Of a stretch of DNA of 8,130 bases, positions 6,177 through 8,130 are shown piece by piece. The notes under the pieces are model-generated. The model saw nothing but the letters and a program-made list of their open reading frames with translations, had not been told where the DNA came from and did not search any database. The translations under genes and the position numbers were made by a program. Source of the DNA: Collinsella aerofaciens (GTDB lineage Bacteria > Actinomycetota > Coriobacteriia > Coriobacteriales > Coriobacteriaceae); the NCBI GenBank assembly GCA_905213725.1, contig CAJMJM010000080.1, forward strand, positions 1 to 8,130. The letters are read 5' to 3'. Each line of letters starts with the position of its first letter. Positions within the stretch are counted from its first letter, which is position 1.

Positions 6177-6935
6177 ATGCTGATCGAGACCCTTTCGGTC
6201 TTTCCCGAGATGTTTGAGCCCGTCATGTCCACATCGATCTTGGGCCGCGCCCGCAAGGCCGGCCTTTTTGATTTTAAGGCGTATAACCTGCGCGACTGGA
6301 CGCACGACCGCCATCGTACCGTCGATGACGAGCCGTACGGCGGCGGGCAGGGCATGCTCATGAAGGTCGAGCCTATCGCCGAGGCCATCGAGGCCATTAG
6401 CGCAGAGGGTCCCAAGCCCACTGTGGTGTTCTTTACCCCCTGTGGCGAGCCCTTTACGCAGCATGTGGCCGAGCGCCTGCTCAAAAGTGAGCGCCTGCTG
6501 TTTGTGTGCAGTCGCTACGAGGGCGTCGACGAGCGCGCGTATGCGTATGCCGATGAGCGTCTGTCGATCGGCGACTACGTGCTTACGGGCGGCGAGCTTC
6601 CCGCTATGGTCGTTGCCGATGCCGTCGTACGCCTGATTCCCGGCGCCCTGGGCGACGAGATGAGCAACGTCGACGAGTCGTGCTCGACCGCCGAGGATGG
6701 AGGCCTGCGCGAGTACGCGCAGTACACCCGTCCTGCCGAGTTCAACGGCGAGGGCGTGCCTCCGGTGCTTGTGAGCGGCGATCATGCTAAGGTCGATGCG
6801 TGGCGTCGTAAGAACGCCATCGAGCGCACCTGTCGTTGGCGTCCCGATCTGATTGAGACGGCGCGGCTCACGCCCGAGGAGCGCGCTTACGCGCAGGAGA
6901 TTCTGGACGCTTCGTATTCGCAGAGCGAGGAGTGA
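6177..6935 (+). CDS. trmD: tRNA (guanine-N1-)-methyltransferase TrmD
   Basis: TrmD methylates G37 of tRNAs using S-adenosylmethionine, preventing +1 frameshifts. The 252-residue product has the SPOUT trefoil-knot pattern: DDEPYGGGQGM at 50-60, SRYEGVDER at 112-120 (usually GRYEGVDER), LSIGDYVLTGGELPAM as the cofactor-binding knot, VVRLIPGALG, and YTRPAEFNG with VLVSGDHAKVDAWRRK. The linker after the knot reads VDESCSTAEDGGL at 165-177. Most relatives have a shorter EDSFxxGLL stretch there, and its Asp is the proposed general base; D166 or E167 may serve here. The ATG at 6177 follows GGAGG (6167-6171) by five bases. The gene ends two bases before the lepB start, so the two are probably coupled. 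Confidence 0.96.
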   Translation: MLIETLSVFPEMFEPVMSTSILGRARKAGLFDFKAYNLRDWTHDRHRTVDDEPYGGGQGMLMKVEPIAEAIEAISAEGPKPTVVFFTPCGEPFTQHVAERLLKSERLLFVCSRYEGVDERAYAYADERLSIGDYVLTGGELPAMVVADAVVRLIPGALGDEMSNVDESCSTAEDGGLREYAQYTRPAEFNGEGVPPVLVSGDHAKVDAWRRKNAIERTCRWRPDLIETARLTPEERAYAQEILDASYSQSEE

Positions 6936-6937
6936 GG

Positions 6938-7501
6938 ATGGTTCCATCGCAGCATTCCGTGCTAAAGGGTGCGTTTGAGTGGATCGTGGTCGTCGCGATC
7001 GCACTGGTCGCTACCTTCTTGATTCGCTCGTTTGTGGTCGAACCCTTTGTGGTACCCACCGGTTCCATGGAGTCCACGATCGAGATTGGCGACCAGATCC
7101 TGGCACAAAAGGTGAGCCTCGAGCTCGGTCAGCCCGTCAAGCAGGGCGATATCGTGGTGTTTCACAACCCCGATGGCACCTCCGAGCATGATGTTCTTGT
7201 CAAGCGTGTTATTGCCACGGCCGGGCAGACGGTCGACCTGCAGGATGGCAAGGTGGTCGTTGACGGCCAAGCGCTCGACGAGGACTATACGACGGGCATG
7301 AGCTGGCCACTTTCGGTCCAAGCGCCCGGCGCTCAGGTAAGCTATCCCTACACCGTTCCCGACGGGTGCGTGTGGGTGATGGGCGACAACCGCGAGAACT
7401 CTGCTGACTCCCGCTACTTTGGCCCGGTCGACCGCTCCGAATTGATCGCCGTGGCGCTCGTGCGTTACTGGCCGCTCAACCGTCTGGGCGCTATCGACTA
7501 A
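6938..7501 (+). CDS. lepB: Signal peptidase I
   Basis: The enzyme cleaves signal peptides from exported proteins on the outer face of the membrane. The 187-residue product has one N-terminal membrane segment at about residues 15-34 with a short cytoplasmic head. The catalytic serine follows in PTGSMEST (S43). The general-base lysine lies in VLVKRVIA (K89), and the box E motif GDNRENSADSR is at 149-159. The short length and single anchor are the Gram-positive form. I start at ATG 6938, five bases after GAGGAG (6927-6932); the in-frame GTG at 6932 overlaps the trmD stop but also the ribosome site itself. Coupling with trmD is likely. In many genomes rplS stands between trmD and lepB, but it is absent here. 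Confidence 0.95.
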   Translation: MVPSQHSVLKGAFEWIVVVAIALVATFLIRSFVVEPFVVPTGSMESTIEIGDQILAQKVSLELGQPVKQGDIVVFHNPDGTSEHDVLVKRVIATAGQTVDLQDGKVVVDGQALDEDYTTGMSWPLSVQAPGAQVSYPYTVPDGCVWVMGDNRENSADSRYFGPVDRSELIAVALVRYWPLNRLGAID

Positions 7502-7508
7502 AAACCGC

Positions 7509-7514
7509 TATAGT
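7509..7514 (+). promoter_or_regulatory. Possible -10 element upstream of glyQ
   Basis: TATAGT matches the -10 consensus at five of six positions and lies 46 bases before glyQ, in the 59-base gap after lepB. I find no convincing -35 hexamer 16-19 bases upstream, where the sequence is still lepB coding. It may give glyQ extra expression beyond readthrough from the operon. The gap is far too short for a T-box riboswitch. Confidence 0.25.
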
Positions 7515-7560
7515 ACAGTACCTAACCGTGTAATCGTTTCGACGAGGGGATATTAGAGGC

Positions 7561-8130
7561 ATGAACGCTTCATCGCTTTCCTTCCAAGACATCATCCTGC
7601 GCCTCCAGCAGTACTGGGGCGAGCAGGGCTGCGTCATCATGCAGCCCTATGACTCCGAGGTCGGTGCCGGTACCTTCCATACCGCGACCACGCTGCGCTC
7701 GCTCGGTCCCGCCGAGTGGCGCACCTGTTATGCGCAGCCTTGCCGCCGTCCCGCCGACGGCCGCTACGGCGAGAACCCCAACCGCATGCAGCACTACTAT
7801 CAGTTCCAGGTGCTCATCAAGCCCTCACCGGTCAACGCCCAGGAGCTTTACCTGGGGTCTCTTGCCGCTATCGGTCTGGACCCCAACGACCATGACGTCC
7901 GCTTTGTCGAGGACGACTGGGAGAGCCCGACGCTCGGCGCCTGGGGCCTTGGCTGGGAGGTCTGGCTCAACGGCATGGAGGTCACGCAGTTTACGTACTT
8001 CCAGCAGGTAGGCGGCATCGAGGTCGACCCCGTGCCCGTCGAGATCACCTATGGCCTAGAGCGCATTGCCATGTATGCGCAGGGCGTTAACTCGGTCTAC
8101 GACTTGGTGTGGAGCTACCTGCCCGACGGC
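7561..8130 (+). CDS. glyQ: Glycyl-tRNA synthetase alpha subunit (3' end outside window)
   Basis: GlyQ is the catalytic alpha chain of the two-subunit glycyl-tRNA synthetase, which charges tRNA-Gly with the beta chain GlyS. The 190 codons present cover roughly the first two thirds of a protein that usually has about 290-300 residues. They match the family closely: YWGEQGCVIMQPYDSEVGAG, RRPADGRYGENPNR, HYYQFQVLIKPSP, FVEDDWESPTLGAWGLG, WEVWLNGMEVTQFTYFQQ and ITYGLERIAMY. The ATG at 7561 has GAGGGGA (7544-7550) ten bases upstream and a closer AGAGG at 7554-7558. The stop codon and glyS, which should follow, are outside the window. Many high-GC actinobacteria instead use a single-chain enzyme, so this gene helps place the organism outside those lineages. 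Confidence 0.96.
   Translation, partial: MNASSLSFQDIILRLQQYWGEQGCVIMQPYDSEVGAGTFHTATTLRSLGPAEWRTCYAQPCRRPADGRYGENPNRMQHYYQFQVLIKPSPVNAQELYLGSLAAIGLDPNDHDVRFVEDDWESPTLGAWGLGWEVWLNGMEVTQFTYFQQVGGIEVDPVPVEITYGLERIAMYAQGVNSVYDLVWSYLPDG

Noticed and set aside
5741..7004. Two long open frames on the minus strand opposite rimM and trmD
   Set aside because: Both are shadows of well-supported genes, with no domain resemblance or ribosome site that I could see.
7512..7524. Repeated AGTAC units in the lepB-glyQ gap
   Set aside because: Two tandem 5-base units are within chance expectation and have no other supporting structure.
7502..7560. T-box riboswitch controlling glyQ
   Set aside because: The gap to lepB is only 59 bases, with no specifier stem, T-box sequence or terminator.

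Overview
This window is a gene-dense, GC-rich stretch of bacterial core genome. The gene content and order, the GC-rich third codon positions, the frequent TTG starts and the two-subunit type glycyl-tRNA synthetase suggest an actinobacterium of the Coriobacteriia, probably Collinsella-like. That placement is an inference from protein character and layout; no search was run. I see no mobile element, CRISPR array, RNA gene or defence system.

Left block (+ strand, 1-3543): the 3' end of rpmA (ribosomal protein L27), an intrinsic-terminator-like hairpin, then obgE, nadD, yqeK and rsfS, spaced 3 to 28 bases apart and closed by a strong 15-bp intrinsic terminator. The block combines ribosome assembly and silencing (L27, Obg, RsfS) with nucleotide metabolism (NadD for NAD, YqeK for Ap4A breakdown).

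Middle (- strand, 3556-4809): dinB, a Y-family DNA polymerase IV, converges on the rsfS terminator. It diverges from the next block across a roughly 200-base intergenic region holding promoter candidates for both directions. The dinB promoter candidate is placed so that its mRNA would be leaderless.

Right block (+ strand, 5011-8130): rpsP (S16), khpA (KH-domain RNA-binding protein), rimM (16S maturation), trmD (tRNA m1G37 methyltransferase) and lepB (signal peptidase I) form a tight operon. After 59 bases comes glyQ (glycyl-tRNA synthetase alpha chain), cut by the window end. The block serves 30S maturation, tRNA modification and charging, and protein export. The usual rplS after trmD is missing here.

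The points most worth a second look are: an Obg GTPase whose NKxD guanine-recognition motif reads NMGF; a terminator hairpin whose U-tract ends two bases before the obgE Shine-Dalgarno; a probable leaderless dinB start; and a rimM TTG start in the loop of a perfect 5-bp hairpin. Otherwise this is ordinary housekeeping DNA.
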